A stretch of 64,000 bases of DNA from JBDKVA01 sp039679375. GTDB lineage: Bacteria > Bacillota > Clostridia > Acetivibrionales > DTU013. The notes under the pieces were generated by a model, which was not told where the DNA came from, did no database searches, and was given only the letters and a program-made list of their open reading frames with translations. The stretch spans positions 1 through 64,000 of the forward strand of contig JBDKVA010000212.1 of assembly GCA_039679375.1 (NCBI GenBank). The letters are read 5' to 3'. Numbering within the stretch: position 1 is the first letter of the stretch; the number at the start of each line of letters is the position of its first letter. Position numbers and translations under genes: made by a program. Below, piece by piece: positions 25,382 through 32,539 of the stretch.

Positions 25382-26516
25382 TGGACTCACCTCCGGCAGC
25401 TGCAGTTGAAGCCAGAGCATTTTTTGACAGAATAACCTCAAGCAACCTGTTCATGTCGGCAATAAATGACGGATTTTCAACCGGAAGCCCTGTATGGCCG
25501 TTTACCCTCCGTACTTTACATTCTGAAATGCCGATCTTCGTCCTGGCGTTGATGAGGGAAGAAACATCATAAAATTTCTCTTCATACTTATTCAAAACAG
25601 TGATCATATGATCGCTCATTTGTGACCCGTATTTACTCTTCAATATATCGACGGCAGCCTCCAGTTTTTTCAATTTTATGTCTGAAATCTCATCGTGTGA
25701 AAGTATCAGAAGTATCGTATCGGCACAGCCAAGCAGAGCCAGGCTGCGTTTATCCAGTACGCAGGACATGTCTGCAAATACCATATCATAAACAGCATTT
25801 CCCTTCAGTTCGTTCACAAGATTCACAATATCCTGATCCGATAACTCTTCCAGCTCCAGTATGCTGTCAGGCGGCGCAAAATAACAAACGCCAGTCTTTA
25901 TGTCACAGCTCTTCGCACCTTCCAACTTAAGACCGAGGTTATGCCCTTTCCCCTTCAAGTGATAAATGACATTGGAAAAACTTTGTTCTGCTTCACTTCG
26001 AAAGAACAGGTCAGTTGACGGTATGTCCTCCATATTCAGATAAAAGGTCTTGAGTCCCTTCCTCGCGCATACGATGCTGCAGCCTGCAGCGATGCTGCTC
26101 TTTCCTGCGCCTCCGGAAGGAGAATACACGCATACGACCCGGGTATTACTATGTCCCGACACTGAACAGGCTTTCGCACTTTTTAAGGCATGCAGCCTGA
26201 GTACATCAGCAACAAGTTTTTCCGCATGCCGGTATTTGAACAGTGTTTCAGGTCCTTCCGCCAAATGATCGGTACGGTCATCTGAAAGCAGCAGTACATC
26301 ATCGATATTCTTTAATTGAAGCTCTTTTTTATAAATCTTTTTATTGATAAGCAGGATGTCCTTTTTATCCGAACTGGCCAGAAAACCGGACAGTGCTCCG
26401 GGAGATGAAAACGAGAAAATGTCAAACTGCTGAGGATAATGAATCATCATGAATTTTTCAAATTCAGCCAGATAACCTGTGTCGCTATCTGCAATAACAA
26501 GGCTCAGCCTGCTCAA
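25374..26516 (-). CDS. CpaE/TadZ-like localisation ATPase
   Basis: First gene of the Tad operon. Its N-terminal ~120 residues resemble a degenerate response-receiver domain (VIADSDTGYLAEFEKF), and the rest is a MinD/ParA-like ATPase with a deviant Walker A loop SPSGGAGKSS near residues 131-140. TadZ/CpaE proteins place the pilus machine at a pole or nucleation site. The start is TTG 26516 with a strong AAAGGAGG. The aspartates of the receiver are not obviously conserved, so phosphorylation is doubtful. Confidence 0.88.
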   Translation of the reverse strand: MSRLSLVIADSDTGYLAEFEKFMMIHYPQQFDIFSFSSPGALSGFLASSDKKDILLINKKIYKKELQLKNIDDVLLLSDDRTDHLAEGPETLFKYRHAEKLVADVLRLHALKSAKACSVSGHSNTRVVCVYSPSGGAGKSSIAAGCSIVCARKGLKTFYLNMEDIPSTDLFFRSEAEQSFSNVIYHLKGKGHNLGLKLEGAKSCDIKTGVCYFAPPDSILELEELSDQDIVNLVNELKGNAVYDMVFADMSCVLDKRSLALLGCADTILLILSHDEISDIKLKKLEAAVDILKSKYGSQMSDHMITVLNKYEEKFYDVSSLINARTKIGISECKVRRVNGHTGLPVENPSFIADMNRLLEVILSKNALASTAAAGGESIA

Positions 26517-26597
26517 AACACTTCCCTCCTTTGACAGTTAAAGCTGGCACGTTGTTCTATACCAGTAATTAAATGTAAAATTATGGTTGCGTTTATT

Positions 26598-26626
26598 ATT
26601 ATATGGAAAATTAAGGAATCTGTCAA
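26598..26626 (-). promoter_or_regulatory. Consensus sigma-A promoter of the Tad operon
   Basis: On the minus strand TTGACA (26626-26621) and TATAAT (26603-26598) match consensus in all twelve bases with the ideal 17-base spacer. The leader to the cpaE TTG is about 75 bases and contains a small CTGG/CCAG hairpin but no known riboswitch that I can recognise. Confidence 0.85.
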
Positions 26627-26686
26627 CTCCTATTTTTCTGATTCTTTCTTTTTTATATATTGAAATTTCTATGGATTTGAGCGCTT

Positions 26687-27367
26687 TTATTCCTTGCTGA
26701 ACAGGATTATGTGCTCTTGCTGAGCTTTTTTGACGACATTTTTAATATGGTTGAATATGACGGCGCCGCTGTGTTTGATTCGAAGGCCGTACCCGAAATA
26801 GCTGCCGTATTCAAATTTCCTGACGATCTCAGCGGATAGCGACAGGATGTCCCTGTTAAGGTACACATCCAGATCAAGACGCAGGCCTTTGAACAGGGAT
26901 TCTTTCGTATAGATCAGCATACCGTATTCGCTGATATCCTTTACCAGCGCATAGAATTTTTTATTTCCGTGCACGCCATTATGCCTGAAGTCTGCATACA
27001 GCGACACGGGATAACGTTCATAGGACCTCTGCTTCATGCCTTCGTCCCTCTCGTCCTCTGCAAAGACAAGCTGTTCTTTCTCCATATTGACGTCAGTGAC
27101 TTTTGCTCCCGTTATTTCCACTTTCTCTTTGTCTGCCTCGTATGCAACCACAAGCGGGTCACCTTCCAAAAATATCGTTCTGAGGCATTCCTTCGGCAGC
27201 TTTACAGTTACCTTATTGTCCCTGGCATCGAGTACCATGCCTTTAAAAACATTGATCAGGGAATAATGCCTTACCGTAATGACGGCACCGGATCCTATCA
27301 ACATATTCCATGCTCTCCCGTGACAGTAGTCGTACACTTTAAGAAAATCGTTCGCGATGATGTTCAT
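26687..27367 (-). CDS. PilZ-domain protein (c-di-GMP receptor)
   Basis: A 226-aa cytoplasmic protein with a YcgR-like beta-barrel N-terminus and a PilZ domain from about residue 115. The c-di-GMP signature is present: RSYER (R-x3-R) and DISEYG (D-x-S-x2-G). PilZ proteins change motility, pilus or polysaccharide output when c-di-GMP binds. It lies 170 bases upstream of the Tad operon on the same strand but has a separate promoter, so control of the pilus by c-di-GMP is a reasonable inference, not shown. Confidence 0.9.
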   Translation of the reverse strand: MNIIANDFLKVYDYCHGRAWNMLIGSGAVITVRHYSLINVFKGMVLDARDNKVTVKLPKECLRTIFLEGDPLVVAYEADKEKVEITGAKVTDVNMEKEQLVFAEDERDEGMKQRSYERYPVSLYADFRHNGVHGNKKFYALVKDISEYGMLIYTKESLFKGLRLDLDVYLNRDILSLSAEIVRKFEYGSYFGYGLRIKHSGAVIFNHIKNVVKKAQQEHIILFSKE

Positions 27368-27384
27368 GCATCGCCTTATCGACC

Positions 27385-27390
27385 ATTATA
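27385..27390 (-). promoter_or_regulatory. Possible -10 element for the PilZ gene
   Basis: TATAAT on the minus strand lies 18 bases before the PilZ ATG. The -35 region is poor and the leader would be very short. The rest of the gap to 27647 shows nothing else definite. Confidence 0.3.
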
Positions 27391-27647
27391 CTATATTGGC
27401 CTGAAATTTGGAAGTATCTGTGCTGCTTGTGTCCGTACAATTTTGCCTGATAATGACTGTCACCTACCGCACAGGTGATTAATATAATGGTATTGACAGC
27501 GAAGGCTGATAGACAATAGCTTAGCTGGCACACAAAAGCTCAATAAAAGATTACGTTTTAACTGTAACACTTTCTGCAAAAGACGAATAAATTGAATTAG
27601 TAGTAAAATTTATGTTAACATCTCTGGTCGAAAGGAGGGCCTTCATT

Positions 27648-27746
27648 ATGTCAGAAAGAGGTAGTTTTCTGGGTGACAATTGCGCGATTTTGTTCTTTAT
27701 AATTCTGTTCCTGCTGTTGTTCTTTGATCGGGATTTTTGCTGCTAA
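27648..27746 (+). CDS. Tiny hydrophobic protein, copy 1
   Basis: A 32-aa protein: MSERGSFLGDN, then a Cys followed by the hydrophobic core AILFFIILFLLLFF, then a charged end finishing in two Cys. AAAGGAGG lies nine bases before the ATG, which makes translation likely despite the size. It shares the Cys-x-ILFFIILFLLLF core with the gene at 27929, so they are paralogues. Small single-helix proteins of this kind are frequent among sporulation and coat-associated proteins (YjcZ-like) of Bacillota; that role is only suggested. Confidence 0.7.
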   Translation: MSERGSFLGDNCAILFFIILFLLLFFDRDFCC

Positions 27747-27798
27747 GAAACTATAAAGATCAGATGATGCCGGTTGCATTACATGATGCCCTGCGAAG

Positions 27799-27821
27799 AA
27801 GCCACCCGAAACGGGTGGTTT
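27799..27821 (+). terminator. Terminator after tiny protein copy 1
   Basis: CCACCCG and CGGGTGG with flanking A/T pairs form a ten-base stem around AAA. It is followed by TTTCGCATTTT. It lies 50 bases after the first tiny gene. Confidence 0.7.
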
Positions 27822-27928
27822 CGCATTTTGCAAAGATAGGGGCACTGGAAAGTAACACTTAAATGGCTATCTGAATATGATATAGCAGGCAGCAGGATAA
27901 GAGCATGCCGATCAAAGGGGGTATTTAT

Positions 27929-28054
27929 GTGTCTTGTGGATGGAATGAGGGCAGAATAGATAGCTGTACAATTTTGTTTTTCATTATCTTATTTCTTTTG
28001 CTGTTCACAAATGGGCGTCATTTGTTAAGAACCGGGACAAATGAGGTGGAGTAG
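27929..28054 (+). CDS. Tiny hydrophobic protein, copy 2
   Basis: A 41-aa protein starting at GTG with AAAGGGGG seven bases upstream. The core CTILFFIILFLLLF is nearly identical to copy 1. The N-terminus (MSCGWNEGRIDS) and the longer hydrophilic tail differ. The alternative ATG two bases earlier opens another frame that stops after ten codons. Function is unknown; a membrane peptide, perhaps sporulation-linked, is the best guess. Confidence 0.65.
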   Translation: MSCGWNEGRIDSCTILFFIILFLLLFTNGRHLLRTGTNEVE

Positions 28055-28085
28055 TCTCAAGTTGATTTTGAAAGGAGTAGAGGAC

Positions 28086-28226
28086 ATGGCAGAGAATGAA
28101 AGAGGCGGAATTTTCGGATGCGGTGGTTCCCAATGGATATGGATCGTGGTTATTATTGTAGTAATCATACTTATATTTCCATGTATTTTCAGACAGGAAC
28201 AGGGCGAAGGATATTACAAGGAATAG
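28086..28226 (+). CDS. Tiny hydrophobic protein, third gene of cluster
   Basis: A 46-aa protein with an N-terminal MAENERGGIFGCGGSQ, one strong helix rich in Ile and Val (about residues 17-36), a Cys, and a charged tail. AAAGGAG is upstream of ATG 28086; a longer frame from 28041 has no such site. It differs in sequence from copies 1 and 2 but has the same design: short polar head, Cys, one membrane helix. It lies 31 bases after copy 2, probably in the same transcript, ended at 28311-28344. Confidence 0.7.
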   Translation: MAENERGGIFGCGGSQWIWIVVIIVVIILIFPCIFRQEQGEGYYKE

Positions 28227-28310
28227 TTTGGTTAGGCCGGTAATCAGGACATACTGTAATTTTGAGCGTTCTTAACAGTACTTATGTTATTTTCATCCTC
28301 CCCGGAAAGG

Positions 28311-28344
28311 AGCTGCCCGAAGCTTTTGGGCGGCTTCTTTTTTT
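28311..28344 (+). terminator. Terminator after the tiny-protein cluster
   Basis: AGCTGCCC (28311-28318) pairs with GGGCGGCT (28328-28335, one G-T pair) and is followed by TCTTTTTTTT. Confidence 0.75.
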
Positions 28345-28599
28345 ATTAATGGCCATTTGATTTGCAAATCCGGCCAAATAAGTGATTTCGCTAAGCGACA
28401 ATCACGATAGAAGTGGGGCTCGATGCCCACGAGATTTTTACTATTTATGCTGCTGCCTGCATTTTACGCATTGCCGTCTGTTTTTACCCCATTTATTGCA
28501 TGCCTGCCTGCGTATTGATATAATATTAAAGAATACCCGTTTTAACTTATATAGAAACAATTTACCGGCACGGATCAGGTGCAGAAGGATGGTGCTCTC
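28345..28599 (+). other. Leader region with GGGC-TCGAT-GCCC hairpin
   Basis: This gap upstream of the SLH/transglutaminase gene contains a small hairpin (28413-28430) with loop TCGAT, followed by GAGATTTTT. A nearly identical hairpin core, GGGGCTCGATGC, occurs at 37017-37037 before the SNF2 gene. No known riboswitch class is recognised. Confidence 0.4.
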
Positions 28600-30321
28600 A
28601 TGAAAACGGTTGCCCATAAAGCGTTGATCCTATCTATTATTCTAATTTTCACCGCGGTACTCCCAGTCCCGGCAAATGCAGCCGCATCGGCCCCAAGCAA
28701 TTATGAGAAGGCGATTGATCTCAAGATACTTGGGCTGCTTGCCAACCCTCCCGCTAAATTTGAATTGGAGCGTGCGCCTACCAGGGTGGAGGGCGCAATT
28801 ATGCTGATACGCCTTCTGGGGAAGGAAAAACTGGCAAAACAGAGCAACTATCAGCATCCCTTTACGGATGTGCCTTCCTGGGCAAGCTATTATGTCGGCT
28901 ACATGTATCACAATAACCTGACAAAGGGGATCGGCAACAACATGTTCGGTTCCGATGACTCTCTTACCGCCAGGCAGTATGTGACTTTTGTACTGCGTTC
29001 CATAGGATATGAGGACAAAGTGGACTTCGAATATGACAGGGCTTTTGACAAGGCACAGCAGATCGGCCTTATGGATGCCGCAGAACGCTCCGTTTATGAG
29101 AAAGCACCGGATTTTTTGCGAAATGACATGGTCGGCATATCGTATGATGCATTGTCCATCAAATTAAAATCTTCAGACCAGACGCTGCTGGATAAGCTCG
29201 TTCTGACGGATAAGGCGGTTTACCAGCCTGCCGCGAGGGTTCTTGGGCTTTATACCTCCGACGTCAAATATGAGCTTACGAATATAACCTCCTTTAGCCC
29301 TGCTGTATCGCAGCTTGGAAGCGTGGTAAAAAACAGCGAGGAATTGTTCCTGCTGCTAAGGAAAGCGCTGTATTACAATGAAAGCCTGATCAAAATTGAT
29401 GCAGGCAGCTACAATGGTAAAATCACAACTGATTTTGAGGCGGCTTACGACAGGGCCGTAGCGGTAGTATCCGAGGTAACGGGCGTGGATGATTTTATCG
29501 ATTCATGGAATTATGTGCTGGAAAATCATGCTTTCGAAATCTCCATCCGATACCGATTCGGGAAAGACACGTTCGAGCAGAGAAAGAAAGACGCGAAAGC
29601 GGCATTGAATAAGGCAAGAGAGCTTGTAGCCACGCTGATTATGGGAGATATGACAGAGTATTCTAAGGAAATGATTCTACATGATTATGTTATCTACAAT
29701 ACCCGGTATGACTATGAGAATTACAAGAAAGGGACGATCCCCAGCGAGTCCTTTGAAGAATACGGCTGCCTGGTCCTGGGAGTTGCCGTCTGCGAGGGGT
29801 ATTCGGAGGCCATGAAGCTGTTGTGCGATCTCTCCTCCATCGAGTGCCTGTTCGTCTCCGGGAAGTCCAAAAGCGGCAATGATTGGATTGATCATGCCTG
29901 GAACATCGTTAAAATAGACGGGAAAAACTATCATGTCGATGTAACCAACGACGATCCTGTATCACAGGATGGCAAGGATGTACTCGCCTACTACTATTTC
30001 AACCTGCCCGACAGTGAAATGGCTTTGGGAAATACATGGGAAAAAGCGGACTACCCGGCCTGTACAAATAGTGAAAGCAATTATTATGTAAAGAACGATA
30101 TGCTGGTTGCAAACAGGCAGGAATTTGAATTAAGACTCCAGAAGGCCGTTGAGCAACGCAAGACCGGAATCGAACTTAAGGTATCCGACTTTTCAAAAGC
30201 TGAATACTCTGACTCGGATATGTCGGAGATCGTATTTAAAAACGAAGCCGTGTCAAAGTTCAATTATGTAATGCATGATACGTTGGGAATCATAAGGATT
30301 TACAATATAGAGTACTGGTAA
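28600..30321 (+). CDS. Secreted SLH / transglutaminase-like protein
   Basis: A 573-aa exported protein: signal peptide to about residue 27, two or more SLH-type repeats over residues 35-190 (PTRVEGAIMLIRLLG, FTDVPSWASYYV, LTARQYVTFVLRS), and a C-terminal transglutaminase-like domain. The latter shows the Cys in GVAVCEGYSEAMKLLC and the His/Asp in DHAWNIVKIDGKNYHVDVTND, so the catalytic triad is plausible. Such proteins are usually wall-associated peptidases or cross-linkers. ATG 28600 follows AAGGATGG; seven extra codons upstream lack support. It stands alone between terminators. Confidence 0.88.
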   Translation: MKTVAHKALILSIILIFTAVLPVPANAAASAPSNYEKAIDLKILGLLANPPAKFELERAPTRVEGAIMLIRLLGKEKLAKQSNYQHPFTDVPSWASYYVGYMYHNNLTKGIGNNMFGSDDSLTARQYVTFVLRSIGYEDKVDFEYDRAFDKAQQIGLMDAAERSVYEKAPDFLRNDMVGISYDALSIKLKSSDQTLLDKLVLTDKAVYQPAARVLGLYTSDVKYELTNITSFSPAVSQLGSVVKNSEELFLLLRKALYYNESLIKIDAGSYNGKITTDFEAAYDRAVAVVSEVTGVDDFIDSWNYVLENHAFEISIRYRFGKDTFEQRKKDAKAALNKARELVATLIMGDMTEYSKEMILHDYVIYNTRYDYENYKKGTIPSESFEEYGCLVLGVAVCEGYSEAMKLLCDLSSIECLFVSGKSKSGNDWIDHAWNIVKIDGKNYHVDVTNDDPVSQDGKDVLAYYYFNLPDSEMALGNTWEKADYPACTNSESNYYVKNDMLVANRQEFELRLQKAVEQRKTGIELKVSDFSKAEYSDSDMSEIVFKNEAVSKFNYVMHDTLGIIRIYNIEYW

Positions 30322-30369
30322 GCGATACTCCCGCTGCTCTATAAATAAGAGTGGGAATACTGAAGCCTG

Positions 30370-30413
30370 AAAGCACTCAGAGCCTTGATGGATCAAGGCC
30401 CTGAGTGCTTTTA
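30370..30413. terminator. Bidirectional terminator between convergent genes
   Basis: A long perfect-to-near-perfect stem (AAAGCACTCAG with CTGAGTGCTTT, inner CCTTGAT with ATCAAGG) lies between the convergent SLH/transglutaminase and beta-helix genes, with T-rich flanks on both strands. Confidence 0.85.
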
Positions 30414-30439
30414 TCATTGGCATTTACCTAACTCAGGCA

Positions 30440-31963
30440 TTAATAAGCGCTTTTTGAGGACCATACTGTGTTACCATATCTACCCAGATTAATCTTGCCT
30501 CCGTTAGGAGTTGGTTCGAAATCGCCTGGCACTATATTGCGTCCTTTATCGATACATATAGAGAATGCTTCACCAGGGTTGTAAGACCAACCGGAACCAT
30601 CTACATACCTTCCGTACGGAGATTTCAAGTGGTAGTCATTATTATCTGTTAAAAATTCTGTGTTCAAGTAATAGTAACCGGGATCTTCGCTGATATCCGT
30701 ACCATGCGAGGGCACATTGTAGTATTCGTAGTTGTTTGCGCTGTTGTAGACATCATTTGTATCCATATTGAAGTAGTGATGTCCATTGGTACCGTAATTG
30801 TAATATTCGTTGTATATTCCATAACCATTATCATCATTAGTCTGAAAATGCGCTAGCTGATTTGTTATTATATTATATGTCAGATTAAGATTGAATGTTT
30901 GATTATTCGGAGGATTACCTGATCCATATACATCCTTTGTACCAACGCCCCAACCTACACAGCGGTCAATCGTATTGTTGTATATATCGGCATTAAAACC
31001 ACAAACCAAAATGCCCCCTACTCCTCCTTGGTTTATCGGATTCGAGCCGGTTTTACCGCAATGTATAATCAGGTTTTGATGTATATAAACCTTTGCAGTA
31101 TTAGAGTTAAAGGTTCCATACCCAAAAGCCCATATACCTGACAGTGGTGTGTTAAAAATCCTATTGTTGTGTATGTTAATATTGGTCATGTTGGTGGTAT
31201 TTTCTTTCTGAATCTCAACACCATTGCTTCCGCTGCCCTTCGAGTCTATTGTATTCCAGCAGAACTCAATGTTGTCGGTATTATATGCCCTGAGACCGCT
31301 GTTTGTACTGATTGTTATTTTATTTCCAATAGCTCTGACACCCGAACATCTAACTGCGTAGAGTCCATCATGCCCTATCTGGTCAATAGTGTTGTAATTG
31401 TATTCAGTGTCGGTACAATCCTTCAGCAGCAGGCCATCATTCAAATTGTTAGTCAGGTACATATTATTAATTCTCAAGGTTGTGCATTTTTCTATGAACA
31501 TAAGATTAAAGTGGTGCTGTCCAGGATTTAAACTTGGATACGCCTGTTTATTCCCGTCCATTTTCAAATATTGGATTGTGATGTTGCTGTTCGTGGTATC
31601 CTTTTCTTCAATCATGGCCTTGTCATCAACCCAGGATAAGCCGCTTTGAAGCTTGAGTACGGTATTATCCATAGTATCGCCTCTTAGTGTAACACCACTG
31701 CGCATATAGATCGTACCACCGATATTATATGTACCTGGCTTTAACCGAACAGTTGTAAAGCCTAAGCCCTGGTTAGCCGCAACATAGTCAATTGCTTCCT
31801 GTATCTTCACCTGGGCATTTGACGTACCGCAGTTGAAATCCCCAGTACCGTCCAAAGCAACCCATACAGTGGGAGCCGTGTAGGCAAAACTCACAGATAT
31901 ATTTGATATTGCTAATACCAATACCATCATCGCTAGTGCAACACATTTGATAAATTTACTCAT
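30440..31963 (-). CDS. Secreted right-handed beta-helix protein (pectate-lyase-like)
   Basis: A 507-aa exported protein with a signal peptide (cleavage after FAYT-adjacent Ala, about residue 27). It begins with a pectate-lyase-3-like entry (DGTGDFN, VRLKPGTYNIGG, GVTLRGD) followed by many Asn-rich helical turns of about 22-24 residues such as NNMYLTNN, GNKITIS, YNNTID. This points to a parallel beta-helix acting on a polysaccharide, either as lyase/epimerase or as a binding protein. Catalytic residues cannot be assigned. RBS AAGGAG precedes the ATG. A consensus promoter lies at 32010-32038. Confidence 0.85.
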   Translation of the reverse strand: MSKFIKCVALAMMVLVLAISNISVSFAYTAPTVWVALDGTGDFNCGTSNAQVKIQEAIDYVAANQGLGFTTVRLKPGTYNIGGTIYMRSGVTLRGDTMDNTVLKLQSGLSWVDDKAMIEEKDTTNSNITIQYLKMDGNKQAYPSLNPGQHHFNLMFIEKCTTLRINNMYLTNNLNDGLLLKDCTDTEYNYNTIDQIGHDGLYAVRCSGVRAIGNKITISTNSGLRAYNTDNIEFCWNTIDSKGSGSNGVEIQKENTTNMTNINIHNNRIFNTPLSGIWAFGYGTFNSNTAKVYIHQNLIIHCGKTGSNPINQGGVGGILVCGFNADIYNNTIDRCVGWGVGTKDVYGSGNPPNNQTFNLNLTYNIITNQLAHFQTNDDNGYGIYNEYYNYGTNGHHYFNMDTNDVYNSANNYEYYNVPSHGTDISEDPGYYYLNTEFLTDNNDYHLKSPYGRYVDGSGWSYNPGEAFSICIDKGRNIVPGDFEPTPNGGKINLGRYGNTVWSSKSAY

Positions 31964-32009
31964 ATATAATCTCCTTGTTTGTTATTTTTTAGCAGGCCTG
32001 CCGCGCTGT

Positions 32010-32038
32010 ATTATATTTCAAATACAATTACGTGTCAA
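32010..32038 (-). promoter_or_regulatory. Consensus sigma-A promoter for the beta-helix gene
   Basis: On the minus strand TTGACA (32038-32033), 17 bases, TATAAT (32015-32010): all twelve positions match. The leader contains a short CAGGCCTG palindrome before the ribosome site. Confidence 0.85.
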
Positions 32039-32209
32039 TAGTCTGCTTTAATATGCACATAATTACATCATTGAATATTTCAGTTTAAATTTCCATAATA
32101 ATTTAAAAATTCCATACTGTGAGCACCGTATGAATAGAGAAAGATAAACTAACCTGTTATGATAATTTGGCAAGGTGCACTACTAACAGCTTTGTGCAAT
32201 TGATAAAGA

Positions 32210-32281
32210 CAAAAAAATCGGTTTACATAAAACCGATCACATTTTACATTACTAATAGAAGGACTTCCGTCCGTATTTTCT
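32210..32281 (-). ncRNA. Candidate orphan small RNA (about 70 nt)
   Basis: A minus-strand promoter at 32288-32316 and an intrinsic terminator (ATCGGTTT, 32237-32230, with AAACCGAT, 32224-32217, then seven T) enclose about 70 bases with no reading frame. The transcript would start with a GGAC-GGAA-GTCC hairpin whose loop is a GNRA tetraloop. The downstream beta-helix gene has its own consensus promoter after the terminator, so this is either an independent sRNA or an attenuated leader. It fits no riboswitch class that I know. Confidence 0.4.
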
Positions 32282-32287
32282 AAGTAT

Positions 32288-32316
32288 AGTTTACCTTCAA
32301 AACACCGGATTGTCAA
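32288..32316 (-). promoter_or_regulatory. Probable promoter of the candidate small RNA
   Basis: TTGACA (32316-32311), 17 bases, TAAACT (32293-32288) on the minus strand. The -35 is perfect and the -10 matches four of six. Confidence 0.5.
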
Positions 32317-32539
32317 GCAAATATTTGAAATACTGTGAATGGTCGATTGAAAGGGATGTATCGCTTTCCTTTAGTATGCGGCAGATGCTTTTGCAGCAAT
32401 GCACCCCTTTATTTTCCGGCATACTTCTAGTAAAATGGAGTTCCGCGTCAGATCGCATGCTATGAATTAATGCATTGCGCTATAAAATCATTACCTGATC
32501 TGCCGCAGTAAAATGCTCAAGCTATGGAGGTGTACGACC

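Noticed and set aside
26517..26597. c-di-GMP riboswitch in the Tad leader
   Set aside because: The 75-base leader lacks the GEMM conserved bases and is too short.
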